37,880 nucleotides of DNA from Chromatiales bacterium (GTDB taxonomy: Bacteria > Pseudomonadota > Gammaproteobacteria > JAGRCI01): contig JAGRGI010000159.1 in the NCBI GenBank assembly GCA_020445565.1, forward strand, positions 1 to 37,880. The letters are read 5' to 3'. The translations under genes and the position numbers were made by a program. Every line of letters begins with the position of its first letter. Positions within the stretch are counted from its first letter, which is position 1. The notes under the pieces are model-generated. The model was given only the letters and a program-made list of their open reading frames with translations. It was not told where the DNA came from and did not search any database. This document shows positions 17,740 through 25,421 of the stretch, piece by piece.

Positions 17740-18158
17740 AGCTCGCTCGCCGCCGCAAGGAAGAGCCCCAACTCAATATCACTCCCCTGATCGACGTGGT
17801 TTTTCTGCTGCTGATCTTTTTCATGGTGTCCACCACCTTTGACAAGGAAAAGGCCATCGAGATCGAATTGCCAACCGCTTCCTCCAGCGAGGAGATCAAG
17901 GATATCGAAACCCTGGAGATCACCATCGACACCGACGGTCGCTATTTCGTCAATGACGCCGAGGTGCTGGGCGAGCGGGTGGAGACCCTCAAGCTGGCGA
18001 TACGCAAAGCGGTAGGGGATCGGGACAATCTGCCCGTGGTCATCAATGCCGATGGCCGTGCCCCGCATCAATCGGTCATTGGCGCGCTGGAGGCCGCCGG
18101 GCAACTCGGCTTTACCGCTGTCAGCTTCGCCACCCAACCGAAACCCGAGAAGGACTGA
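17736..18158 (+). CDS. exbD: ExbD/TolR-family proton channel subunit
   Basis: 140-residue single-span partner of the upstream ExbB. LNITPLIDVVFLLLIFFMVSTTF (residues about 13-35) carries the aspartate that takes up protons in ExbD/TolR. The periplasmic domain has TIDTDGRYFVNDAEV and VVINADGRAPHQSVI, the standard ExbD fold. Length matches the family. It ends 8 nt before the lpxK start, so the operon continues. Confidence 0.94.
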   Translation: MKLARRRKEEPQLNITPLIDVVFLLLIFFMVSTTFDKEKAIEIELPTASSSEEIKDIETLEITIDTDGRYFVNDAEVLGERVETLKLAIRKAVGDRDNLPVVINADGRAPHQSVIGALEAAGQLGFTAVSFATQPKPEKD

Positions 18159-18166
18159 GACGCGCA

Positions 18167-19171
18167 GTGAATCCGCCCGCCGGATGGTACGGTTCTCCGG
18201 GTTGGCTGTGGTTGCTCTTGCCACTGGAAGTGCTCTTCCGTGCCTTGGTCTGGTTACGTCGGCTGCTGTATCGACGTGGCTGGAAGCCAAGCGCGCGCCT
18301 GCCGGTGCCGGTCATCGTGGTGGGCAACCTGAGCGTCGGCGGCACCGGTAAGACGCCGTTGACCATCTGGTTGGCTGAACGGCTGTTGTCCGCCGGCCAT
18401 CGCCCGGGGATTGTCAGTCGAGGTTACGGTGGCCACTCACCCACCTATCCCCTGGAAGTCACGGGGCAGAGCGATCCTGCCCAGGCCGGTGACGAACCGG
18501 TGCTGCTGGCAAGCCGGACGGGTCTGCCCGTGGTGGTCGGGCCGGATCGGGTTGCAGCGGCCCGCCATCTTCTGCAAGCGCACGATTGCGATGTGATTCT
18601 GGCGGATGACGGCTTGCAACACTATGCCTTGGGTCGTGAGCTGGAGATCGTCGTGATCGATGCTGCCAGAGGATTGGGGAATGGCCATTGTTTGCCGGTA
18701 GGGCCGCTTCGCGAACCGCCTTCGCGTTTGCGGGAGGTCGATCTGGTGGTTTGGCAGGGAGGCAAGGATCCGGTCTCTTTCATCCTGGAAATCAGTCGTG
18801 CCCATCCCTTGAAGGCTGAACTCGCTAGCCGTGACCTCAGCGATTTTACTGGTCGCAACGTGCATGCCGTGGCGGGCATAGGTAACCCGAAGCGATTCTT
18901 TGATGCCCTCACGACATGCGGTCTGCGCGTTCGGGAACATACCTTTGAGGATCATCACGCCTATCGCCCCGAAGAGTTGCGGTTCGCAGACCAGGATCCC
19001 GTGCTCATGACGGAAAAAGATGGCGTAAAATGCAAGCGATTTGCCCAAGACCATTGGTTTACCGTCCCGGCCCAGGCCCGGCCTGCCGCTGCCCTGGTAT
19101 CGAATATTGAACGCCTCCTTGAGGCGGTAATGTCAAAACGCGCTCAATCGCAGGAGTCATCCGATGGATAA
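18167..19171 (+). CDS. lpxK: Tetraacyldisaccharide 4'-kinase
   Basis: 334-residue membrane-associated kinase that phosphorylates the 4' position of the lipid A disaccharide (Raetz pathway). Its N-terminal amphipathic/hydrophobic helix ([23 protein letters not shown]) is followed by the Walker A motif [12 protein letters not shown] (residues 53-64). [22 protein letters not shown] and LPVGPLREP are conserved LpxK segments. GTG start at 18167. It overlaps the Trm112-like gene by 8 nt. Confidence 0.97.
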   Translation: MNPPAGWYGSPGWLWLLLPLEVLFRALVWLRRLLYRRGWKPSARLPVPVIVVGNLSVGGTGKTPLTIWLAERLLSAGHRPGIVSRGYGGHSPTYPLEVTGQSDPAQAGDEPVLLASRTGLPVVVGPDRVAAARHLLQAHDCDVILADDGLQHYALGRELEIVVIDAARGLGNGHCLPVGPLREPPSRLREVDLVVWQGGKDPVSFILEISRAHPLKAELASRDLSDFTGRNVHAVAGIGNPKRFFDALTTCGLRVREHTFEDHHAYRPEELRFADQDPVLMTEKDGVKCKRFAQDHWFTVPAQARPAAALVSNIERLLEAVMSKRAQSQESSDG

Positions 19172-19346
19172 ACGTCTGCTGGACATACTGGTGTGTCCCG
19201 TCTGTAAGGGGCCCCTGGTCTACGACAAGGCCGCGGCGGAACTGATCTGCAAGGCCGACAGGCTGGCCTACCCGATCCGTGACGGCATCCCCGTGATGCT
19301 GGAAGATGAGGCCCGATCCCTGACTACAGAAGAAAGGCAAGCCTGA
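19164..19346 (+). CDS. ycaR: Trm112/YcaR family protein
   Basis: 60-residue protein with [18 protein letters not shown] at its start and the [13 protein letters not shown] ending, the signature of the Trm112/UPF0434 family. Only part of the four-cysteine zinc site remains: Cys11, Cys14 and a later cysteine in ELICKAD. Role in bacteria is unknown. AGGAG lies upstream of the ATG, which overlaps the lpxK end. kdsB begins 2 nt after its stop codon. The lpxK-ycaR-kdsB order is standard in Gammaproteobacteria. Confidence 0.95.
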   Translation: MDKRLLDILVCPVCKGPLVYDKAAAELICKADRLAYPIRDGIPVMLEDEARSLTTEERQA

Positions 19347-19348
19347 GC

Positions 19349-20098
19349 GTGGACTTCAAGGTGGTGATCCCGGCCCGCTACGCCTCAACCCGACTGCCAG
19401 GCAAGCCTCTGCTGGAGATCGGTGGCAAACCACTGCTCGCCCATGTCGTCGACCGAGCCCGTGAGAGTGGTGCCGAAGAGGTGGTTGTGGCCACTGACGA
19501 CCAACGCATCCATTCGGTGGCCAAGGCGCTGGGAGTGGAGGTGATGCTGACATCCACGGACCACGAGTCGGGCACTGAACGTATTGCCGAAGTGATCCGG
19601 CGCAGTGCTTGGCAGGCCGATACCTGCGTCGTCAATCTCCAGGGTGATGAACCCTTCATGCCGGCAAGCCTGATCCGCCAGGTGGCGGACGATCTGCTGG
19701 TGCATGCCAAGGCGCCCATGGCCACCCTGGCTACGCCGATTACTGAGCCGGCGGCGATTTTTGACCCTAACGTGGTGAAGGTCCTGCTCGATGGTGAAGG
19801 CTATGCCATCTATTTCAGTCGCGCCCCTATTCCCTGGGATCGGGAGTGTTTCCCCTTGCAGCCTGGGGATGAGGCGCCCGAAGGCTATCTGCGCCATATC
19901 GGCCTGTACGCCTACCGCGCCGGTTTTGTGGACCGTTACATCGACTGGCCGGCCTCACCTGTCGAATCGGTGGAACGCCTGGAGCAGCTGCGCGTACTGT
20001 GGCACGGCGAACGGATTCATGTCAGCGTCACCGAAGAGGATACCGGCGTGGGTGTCGATACCGCCGAGGATCTGGAGCGGGCAAGGAAACGGGTCTGA
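19349..20098 (+). CDS. kdsB: 3-deoxy-manno-octulosonate cytidylyltransferase
   Basis: 249-residue enzyme that makes CMP-Kdo from Kdo and CTP for lipopolysaccharide core synthesis. The nucleotide-binding start VVIPARYASTRLPGKPLLEIGGKPL is followed by VATDD, TSTDHESGTERIAEV and NLQGDEPFMP, all diagnostic. IGLYAYR and SVERLEQLRVL complete the family pattern. GTG start directly after ycaR; length equals that of E. coli KdsB (248). It ends the comEC-exbBD-lpxK-ycaR-kdsB run. Confidence 0.97.
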   Translation: MDFKVVIPARYASTRLPGKPLLEIGGKPLLAHVVDRARESGAEEVVVATDDQRIHSVAKALGVEVMLTSTDHESGTERIAEVIRRSAWQADTCVVNLQGDEPFMPASLIRQVADDLLVHAKAPMATLATPITEPAAIFDPNVVKVLLDGEGYAIYFSRAPIPWDRECFPLQPGDEAPEGYLRHIGLYAYRAGFVDRYIDWPASPVESVERLEQLRVLWHGERIHVSVTEEDTGVGVDTAEDLERARKRV

Positions 20099-20633
20099 GC
20101 TGTGGCTCCGCTACCCCGACCCTTCGCGGGTCATGCGCGATGTACTGGATAGAGATCAAATCGATTCGCAGGCACCCATGCTCAATGGCTTCGGCGTCAT
20201 CCATTTCGGAAATCTTTGTAAGGCGATTCGTACAAAACAGGCTGGTCCATTTCTCCGAACAGGATTGCCTCGCCTTATCTGTATGAATATCAAATGATTG
20301 TTCTGCTTGTGGGTGTGTGCAACCTATGGTGCGCGTGGTCCGCTAAATAGTTCCAGGCTTGTTTGATTTTGCAGACGTAGGCAACATTTCAACCGTGGGG
20401 CGCGGAAGCCAACTCAGGATTCTCAGGGACCAGGTCGGAAATGGAGAGCCGCGGGGCAAGGACGCCTTAGGCACCCGCCGCGTCTTCCCGTTCCCCGTCT
20501 TGTGTCCAAATCCTGCCGACGCAGTCAGAATCAATAAGTTCCCTCCCAGGCCCGGGGCTGGCACTCTCACTGCGGGATGCTACTGTTTAGCAAAGGGCGT
20601 ATTTTTTCGTCCGTCACCCGTGCCCTGCCAGCC
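20099..20633. other. 535-nt gap after kdsB, no gene recognised
   Basis: No frame in this stretch has convincing coding character or homology that I recognise. GACCC (20118-20122) and GGGTC (20128-20132) around TTCGC form a small hairpin soon after kdsB but without a T-tract. The run GTATTTTTTCG at 20599-20609 lies shortly before the helix-turn-helix gene. The region probably holds the kdsB transcript end and the promoter of the next gene. Confidence 0.4.
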
Positions 20634-21083
20634 ATGGAAAAGTTTCTCGACGTATCCCGCGCCGCCCGGATGGCCGGCGTAACCGTGGCGGAGATTCGCC
20701 GCAAAGTATCCGATGGCAGTCTGGAGGCCGACGAAGGCCGGATTCGCGTCTCGCAGTTGATGGATGCCTACCCCGATGTCCATCTTGGCGGATTCACCAT
20801 GGTGGACGTGGTCGCCCAGATCCGCGACGACGCCTTGCGCAAGGGCGCCGCGGACCACGACGATGAGGTAAAATCCGTCGAAGGGCTGTTGCTTACGGTG
20901 AAGCGTCTGCGCAAGGAGTCCGCGTTCTATCGAGAAGAGTGTCGTCGCCAGCGGCAGGTCATGCGCGACCTGGATGGCATGCTGGCCGATTTGCGGACGC
21001 GTCTGGAAGCTCGCCAGAGGCCATTTCTGGATGCCGTTACGCAATGGCTGAAGAAAAAGAACCGCAGCGCCCACCGGCTGTGA
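20634..21083 (+). CDS. Helix-turn-helix protein with coiled-coil C-terminus
   Basis: 149 residues from the ATG at 20634. The N-terminal ~45 residues (LDVSRAARMAGVTVAEIRRKVSDG, then LEADEGRIRVSQLMDAYP) look like a MerR/excisionase-type winged helix-turn-helix. About residues 85-140 are charged and helical (KRLRKESAFYREECRRQRQVMRDLDGMLADLRTRLEAR), predicted coiled coil, so the protein is likely a dimeric DNA-binding factor. An in-frame start at 20577 adds 19 residues that look unrelated. It precedes the reductase-like gene at 21169. Target unknown. Confidence 0.7.
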   Translation: MEKFLDVSRAARMAGVTVAEIRRKVSDGSLEADEGRIRVSQLMDAYPDVHLGGFTMVDVVAQIRDDALRKGAADHDDEVKSVEGLLLTVKRLRKESAFYREECRRQRQVMRDLDGMLADLRTRLEARQRPFLDAVTQWLKKKNRSAHRL

Positions 21084-21172
21084 CGATCTCTCAGGGGCAA
21101 CCGCGCTTGCCGGGTCTGCCTTCCCACTCCGTTTCAGGCCCTGAGGCGCCTTTCCCGGAACAGATATCATGA
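21044..21172 (+). CDS. Possible 42-codon overlapping ORF leading into the reductase gene
   Basis: An ATG at 21044 inside the 3' end of the helix-turn-helix gene opens a proline-rich ORF (MAEEKEPQRPPAVTISQGQ at its start). Its stop overlaps the start codon of the reductase gene by 4 nt (ATGA). It could couple translation across the 85-nt gap. No homologue recognised, and chance occurrence is quite possible. Confidence 0.2.
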   Translation: MAEEKEPQRPPAVTISQGQPRLPGLPSHSVSGPEAPFPEQIS

Positions 21173-22173
21173 GTTACCGCGTACGTGTCCGGCCCAGCGG
21201 GCACGAATTCGATGCCGGCCCGCGCGAAACCCTGCTCGACGCCGGCTTGCAGGCAGGTCTGGCATTATCCTTTCATTGTTCCAGCGGCACCTGTGGTGAA
21301 TGCCGCGCCCGTGTAATCGAGGGCGAGGTCAAACCGCACGGTCATCAGGATTTCGCCTTCAGCGAGACCGAGCGGGCTGCCAACTGGGTTCTGATGTGCC
21401 GCAACCGCGCAGCTTCCGACCTACTCATCGAGGCAGAAGAGGCTGGCAGCGCCAAGGATATTCCCCTGCAGGAGTTGGACGTGAAAGTGGCCAAATTGGA
21501 ACGCCTGCATGACGATATGATCGTTGCCCACCTGCGCACCCCTCGCAGCCAGACCCTGCGCTTCCTGGCCGGGCAGTACGTCACCATGGAACTCCGTGAC
21601 CTGCCGCCGCGAGACAAATCCATCGCCAGCTGCCCCTGCAATGGTCTGATGATACAGGTGCATTTCCGGCAGCGAGATGACGACCCCTTCCCCGAGTACG
21701 TCTTCGCTCACCTCAAGAATGGCGAAAAACTCAAACTCACCGGCCCCTTCGGCGACTTCACCCTGGACGAGGTCTCCCCGCTGCGCAAGGTCTTCATCGC
21801 GTTTGAGACCGGCTTTGCCTCCACCAAGAGCCTGATCGAGCACCTCATTGCCTTGGACATGGAAGTGCCGGTGGATCTGCATTGGATCGTGCTGGAGGAA
21901 GGGCGTCATTACCTGGACAACCAATGCCGCGCCTGGGAGGGCAGTCTGGACGATTTCCGCTACCAGCCGCTGATTCTGTCCACGATGGAACCGACGCTGG
22001 ATGAAGCCCTGACGGATCGGATCAGGACTATGCTGGCAGGGTACGAAAGCCTTAATGAGATCGATCTCTACCTATCGGTACCCGCCGACACCGGCACCGC
22101 CCTACGCAAAATATTGTGCGAACAGGGCATGCCGCAGGAGCGGATACATATGGAATTGCTGGAGAAGTACTGA
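21169..22173 (+). CDS. 2Fe-2S ferredoxin / FAD-NAD reductase-like protein with altered motifs
   Basis: 334 residues. The N-terminal plant-type ferredoxin domain has Cys37, Cys42, Cys45 and Cys77 in the CX4CX2C...C pattern for a 2Fe-2S cluster. Residues ~100-334 follow the ferredoxin-NADP reductase fold seen in CDP-6-deoxy-glucoseen reductase-like electron-transfer proteins (FLAGQYVTME, TGPFGDFTL, IEHLI, the end MELLEKY). However, the FAD-binding RxYS motif reads RDKS (148-151), and the NAD-site GGTGFAP-like motif reads FETGFAS (212-218). Cofactor use may therefore differ. It follows the helix-turn-helix gene on the same strand, probably in one transcript. Substrate or partner unknown. Confidence 0.8.
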   Translation: MSYRVRVRPSGHEFDAGPRETLLDAGLQAGLALSFHCSSGTCGECRARVIEGEVKPHGHQDFAFSETERAANWVLMCRNRAASDLLIEAEEAGSAKDIPLQELDVKVAKLERLHDDMIVAHLRTPRSQTLRFLAGQYVTMELRDLPPRDKSIASCPCNGLMIQVHFRQRDDDPFPEYVFAHLKNGEKLKLTGPFGDFTLDEVSPLRKVFIAFETGFASTKSLIEHLIALDMEVPVDLHWIVLEEGRHYLDNQCRAWEGSLDDFRYQPLILSTMEPTLDEALTDRIRTMLAGYESLNEIDLYLSVPADTGTALRKILCEQGMPQERIHMELLEKY

Positions 22174-22481
22174 TTCGCGGTAATGGCCCAAGCGCCCCCG
22201 GTGAATCGACTCCAAAGGATCACGTCACTCCCACCATAAGTCATTGATGCTTACTGGTATGCAGCCGAATTCGTCAGGTTTCCGTAAGGGCAGGGATCGG
22301 AGGAAACTCAAACAGTGCCTCAGCATGGGAATGCCACCACGCCGGACTGGCTGCTGGCCGCAACAAATTGCAAAGTTGCTGATGTTCGCGTAGTATCCGG
22401 CGGCTTTTACGAGCAGCTTTCTGACTCTCTGCCTTACCGCCGCGATTCCGGCGGGAGGCTGCCAAACCGTAGGGAGCCTAC
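22174..22481 (+). promoter_or_regulatory. Leader region of the rpsF operon, possible S6:S18 control element
   Basis: 308 nt with no gene seen. A promoter lies at 22368-22396. Next to the start codon, CCGCCG (22437-22442) pairs with CGGCGG (22449-22454), and AGGCT (22456-22460) pairs with AGCCT (22475-22479) around a loop containing CCG at 22467-22469. In several bacteria the S6:S18 dimer represses its own operon through a leader hairpin exposing CCG. The resemblance here is suggestive only. AGGGAG at 22471-22476 is the ribosome-binding site and is part of the second hairpin. Confidence 0.3.
22368..22396 (+). promoter_or_regulatory. Probable sigma70 promoter for rpsF-rpsR-DUF2232-rplI
   Basis: TTGCAA (22368-22373) and TAGTAT (22391-22396) are separated by exactly 17 nt, each with 4/6 consensus matches. 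The predicted start of transcription lies about 80 nt before rpsF, leaving room for the structured leader. Confidence 0.45.
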
Positions 22482-22865
22482 ATGCGACATTATGAGATCG
22501 TCTTCCTGGTTCATCCGGACCAGAGTGAGCAAGTGCCCGCGATGATCGAGCGTTACCGTGAGACCATCGAGGGCCGCAAGGGTGCCATCCACCGTCTGGA
22601 AGACTGGGGGCGACGCCAATTGGCCTATCCGATCAACAAGATCCACAAGGCCCATTACGTGCTGATGAATATCGAGTGCGATCAGGAGACCCTGGACGAA
22701 CTCGAGAATGCCTTCCGCTTCAACGACGCCGTCATTCGCAACATGGTCATCAAGTCCAAGGGGCCGGTTACCGATGCCAGCCCGCTGGCCAAGCCGCAGG
22801 ACGAGAACGAGACTGTTTCTCGCGCCGATGATGATGACGAAGACGAGGATGAGGACGAGGAATAA
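22482..22865 (+). CDS. rpsF: 30S ribosomal protein S6
   Basis: 127-residue primary/secondary-binding protein of the 30S platform, partner of S18. The start [21 protein letters not shown] and the [20 protein letters not shown] segment are diagnostic. The C-terminal extension ends in a run of Asp and Glu ([14 protein letters not shown]). E. coli S6 receives extra glutamates after translation by RimK; here a long acidic tail is encoded directly. The ATG follows AGGGAG. rpsR starts 33 nt downstream. Confidence 0.98.
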   Translation: MRHYEIVFLVHPDQSEQVPAMIERYRETIEGRKGAIHRLEDWGRRQLAYPINKIHKAHYVLMNIECDQETLDELENAFRFNDAVIRNMVIKSKGPVTDASPLAKPQDENETVSRADDDDEDEDEDEE

Positions 22866-22898
22866 GTCCTCGCCGAGATAGAACCGAGGTAATCGACC

Positions 22899-23123
22899 AT
22901 GGCACGTTTTTTTCGCCGCAAGAAGTATTGTCGCTTCACCGCCGAAGGTATCACTGAGATCGACTACAAAGATCTCAACCTGCTTAAGGCTTTCATTTCC
23001 GAGACGGGCAAAATCGTGCCCAGCCGCATCACCGGCACCAGCGCTCGTTATCAGCGCCAGCTCGCCACGGCTGTAAAACGCGCCCGGTATCTGGCGCTGC
23101 TGCCGTATACCGACAGTCACTGA
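22899..23123 (+). CDS. rpsR: 30S ribosomal protein S18
   Basis: 74-residue ribosomal protein that pairs with S6. It starts [17 protein letters not shown], and has the [19 protein letters not shown] and [16 protein letters not shown] segments found in all S18. Length equals that of E. coli S18 (75). It is followed by a DUF2232 gene and rplI. Confidence 0.98.
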   Translation: MARFFRRKKYCRFTAEGITEIDYKDLNLLKAFISETGKIVPSRITGTSARYQRQLATAVKRARYLALLPYTDSH

Positions 23124-23177
23124 TCCTGCCATTGCCGATCAGGCGCACGTCATGCGCGTCTGGCGGCTTGCAATGTG

Positions 23178-24098
23178 ATGCGGGCCCTGGCGACATTTAC
23201 CCTGGCTAACCCAGCGAACGCCGTTTTAGTGACTGTTGTCACGGCGCTCCTGGCTATGGTTGTACCGCCTCTCATCTATCTCAGCTCAGGGGCACTCTCC
23301 CTGGTAAGCCTGCGGAAGGGTGCCGGTTCGGGTGTTACGGTGCTGGTGGGGGCTGGTGTGGCGGCCGTGCTGTTGGCTGTATTGCTCAGCAATTCGCCCG
23401 TTCCCGGCATCGTGTTTACGCTGGCTGTCTGGGCGCCAGCCCTATTGGTTGCTCTTGCCTTGCGCGCCAGCGCTTCGGCAGGCATTGCCGTGACGTCGGC
23501 GGTCGGACTGGGACTGATCGTGCTGATCACCCTGACCCTGTTGGTTGGTGATCCGGCCAAAACTTGGGGTGAACCCATAGGCAAGCTTTTGGGGCCGATG
23601 CTCAACAACGCCGGGATCGACCCCGGTAGTGAAGAGGCCAAGGCCGGTCTGGAACGTCTGGCGGCTCTCATTCACGGTGTGCTGGCCGCCGGATTTGCTG
23701 CCGGCACCCTGTTTGGTGTGTTCATCGGCCGATGGATGCAGTCGTTGGCCTACAATCCAGGGGGATTCCAGGAGGAATTCCACCAATTGCGACTGCCGCG
23801 GCTTCTGGCTCTGGCGGTGATCGTCGCGTTGATTGGGGACGTATTGCTGGAGGGCCGTGCCGGTGATTTTTCCCGGGATCTGACACTGATATTGCTGACC
23901 GGCTTTCTGTTTCAGGGGCTGGCCGTGGTGCACGGCTTGGTACGCCTGATGAATGCGCATATCGCATGGCTTATCGGCTTGTATGCCTTGATGTTTGTTA
24001 TTCCGCACCAGTTGTCGCTGCTGCTCGCCCTGGTGGGCCTTGCCGATGTCTGGTTTGATTTTCGTGCCCGCAAAGGCCCCGGTGCAGCGCCGTCCTGA
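23178..24098 (+). CDS. DUF2232 multi-span membrane protein
   Basis: 306-residue protein with about eight hydrophobic spans and little polar sequence between them. The position between rpsR and rplI and the hydrophobicity profile match the DUF2232/YybS-like membrane proteins found there in several Gammaproteobacteria (as I recall). A GTG at 23175 directly precedes the ATG at 23178, so the start differs by one codon. Function unknown; a link to ribosome or envelope biology rests only on gene order. Confidence 0.8.
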   Translation: MRALATFTLANPANAVLVTVVTALLAMVVPPLIYLSSGALSLVSLRKGAGSGVTVLVGAGVAAVLLAVLLSNSPVPGIVFTLAVWAPALLVALALRASASAGIAVTSAVGLGLIVLITLTLLVGDPAKTWGEPIGKLLGPMLNNAGIDPGSEEAKAGLERLAALIHGVLAAGFAAGTLFGVFIGRWMQSLAYNPGGFQEEFHQLRLPRLLALAVIVALIGDVLLEGRAGDFSRDLTLILLTGFLFQGLAVVHGLVRLMNAHIAWLIGLYALMFVIPHQLSLLLALVGLADVWFDFRARKGPGAAPS

Positions 24099-24137
24099 CG
24101 GGTCTAGCGTAACAACTGTGATTTTGGGGTAATTCCG

Positions 24138-24584
24138 ATGGAAGTGATCCTTCTGCAACGTGTCGAAAATCTCGGCGGCCTGGGCGACAAGGTCAAGGTG
24201 CGTTCGGGCTACGGTCGTAATTTTCTGATTCCCTCCGGCCGCGCGGTACCGGCCACCGCTGCCAACTTAGCGGATTTCGAGGCGCGGCGTGCTGAGTTGG
24301 AGCGTCAAGAGGCGCAGGATCGTGCTTCTGCCGAGGCCCGTAAGGCGAGCCTGGAAGGCAAGGTCATCAGCCTGGTCCGCAAGGCGGGCGATGAGGGCAA
24401 GCTGTTCGGTTCCGTGGGTACCAGCGATATCGCCGATGCCATTGTTGAAGCAGGAGTCAATGTGGATCGCCGCGAAGTGCGCATGTCCGAAGGCCCTCTG
24501 CGTACCACAGGTGAGTTCGAGGTCGAGTTGCATCTCTACACTGACGTCGACGTAATCGTTGCCGTGCATATCGTCGCGGAATAA
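24138..24584 (+). CDS. rplI: 50S ribosomal protein L9
   Basis: 148-residue two-domain ribosomal protein that binds 23S rRNA near the L1 stalk. The N-terminal [32 protein letters not shown] is diagnostic (first 13 residues: [13 protein letters not shown]). A long helix (about residues 41-75) connects to the C-terminal domain with [16 protein letters not shown]. Length matches E. coli L9 (149). The dnaB gene that often follows rplI is absent; a convergent rhodanese gene is next. Confidence 0.98.
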   Translation: MEVILLQRVENLGGLGDKVKVRSGYGRNFLIPSGRAVPATAANLADFEARRAELERQEAQDRASAEARKASLEGKVISLVRKAGDEGKLFGSVGTSDIADAIVEAGVNVDRREVRMSEGPLRTTGEFEVELHLYTDVDVIVAVHIVAE

Positions 24585-24596
24585 AGCGCAGGAGCC

Positions 24597-24617
24597 AGCG
24601 CCCGTTTTACGGGCGCT
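24597..24617. terminator. Hairpin between convergent rplI and rhodanese genes
   Basis: AGCGCCCG (24597-24604) and CGGGCGCT (24610-24617) form an 8-bp GC-rich perfect stem with a TTTTA loop, 13 nt after the rplI stop codon and touching the stop codon of the convergent gene. No T-tract follows on either strand, but position and stability favour a shared transcript end. Confidence 0.55.
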
Positions 24618-25045
24618 TAGCACTGTTCCCAGGGCAGGCCGTGGAAACGCCAGCCGCCGAGGGTGCCGCGCTGGTGGTTATCGTCCAAGTCCCCCTCAAA
24701 TCCCTCATCGATGTGATACACCTCCTGGAGTCCGGCTTTGAGCAACGTCTTGCCGGCTTCCTGGGAGCGTTTTCCGCTGCGGCATATCAAGATGATCGGG
24801 GCACATCCCACATCTTCCACGCAGTTCGCCCCCCCCAGCAATAATTTACGCACCTCGGTGACAAAGTGAGGGTTGACCGTCCAGTCCGGCTCGTCGATCC
24901 AGGCGACATGCACCGCTCCCTTGGGATGGCCGACGAACAGGTATTCCATGGTCGAACGGATGTCGACCAGAACCGCTCTGGGGTCTTGCCTTACCAGATC
25001 GTAGGCTTCGGTTGGGCTCAAACCCTTTAGCTGAGAATCTGTCAT
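24617..25045 (-). CDS. Single-domain rhodanese (sulfurtransferase)
   Basis: 142-residue rhodanese-like protein. VLVDIRSTMEYLFVGHPKGAVHVAW is the N-terminal part of the fold, and ICRSGKRSQEAGKTLLKAG contains the active-site loop with nucleophile Cys88, which carries persulfide sulfur. The ending GFEGDLDDNHQRGTLGGWRFHGLPW matches a subgroup common in sulfur-metabolising proteobacteria. The ATG at 25043-25045 follows GAGG; upstream in-frame codons to 25240 look non-coding. No signal peptide, so probably cytoplasmic. Sulfur acceptor not evident. Confidence 0.92.
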   Translation of the reverse strand: MTDSQLKGLSPTEAYDLVRQDPRAVLVDIRSTMEYLFVGHPKGAVHVAWIDEPDWTVNPHFVTEVRKLLLGGANCVEDVGCAPIILICRSGKRSQEAGKTLLKAGLQEVYHIDEGFEGDLDDNHQRGTLGGWRFHGLPWEQC

Positions 25046-25421
25046 GGTCCGCCTCGCCTTGTATTCAGGCCACGCCGGCTTGAAACCGTATCGGCGCGTA
25101 GCAAAGCTTTGATGTAGTGCCGGAGGCGTGATTTGCGTAGGGAATTGCACTTGCCGGAACTCCATGCATTCACAGGCCCGGCAACGTCCCCGGTTCCAAC
25201 GCGTAGCCTCTTGCCCTTGCGCTAACTGAGGTTGACTCAATGGCAGCGATGGGCAGTTGTCCTAAAGCTATAGTTTACGTCTGAATTTGCTACAAGTGCC
25301 TTTGCGACGGTTGGACTCTCCCGGTTCGCCCGTGCAGCGCCAATGGCATTGAGTCAGGCGTTTGCGCGATGCGTTACCCTAAGCAGGTTCCGGCCCGCCG
25401 CTGGGCAATTACCAGATGATG
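25046..25421. other. 376-nt gap between two minus-strand genes
   Basis: No gene recognised. TGACTCAATG (25233-25242) is repeated in inverse orientation as CATTGAGTCA (25347-25356), with a further partial match on the inner side, enclosing about 100 nt. AT-rich patches near 25262-25290 may belong to the rhodanese promoter, but no convincing -35/-10 pair was found. Confidence 0.35.

Noticed and set aside
20343..20570. 75-codon minus-strand ORF in the gap after kdsB
   Set aside because: No ribosome-binding site, no recognised family, composition like non-coding DNA.
22315..22545. 76-codon plus-strand ORF overlapping the rpsF start
   Set aside because: Overlaps rpsF in another frame and the leader hairpins; no family pattern.
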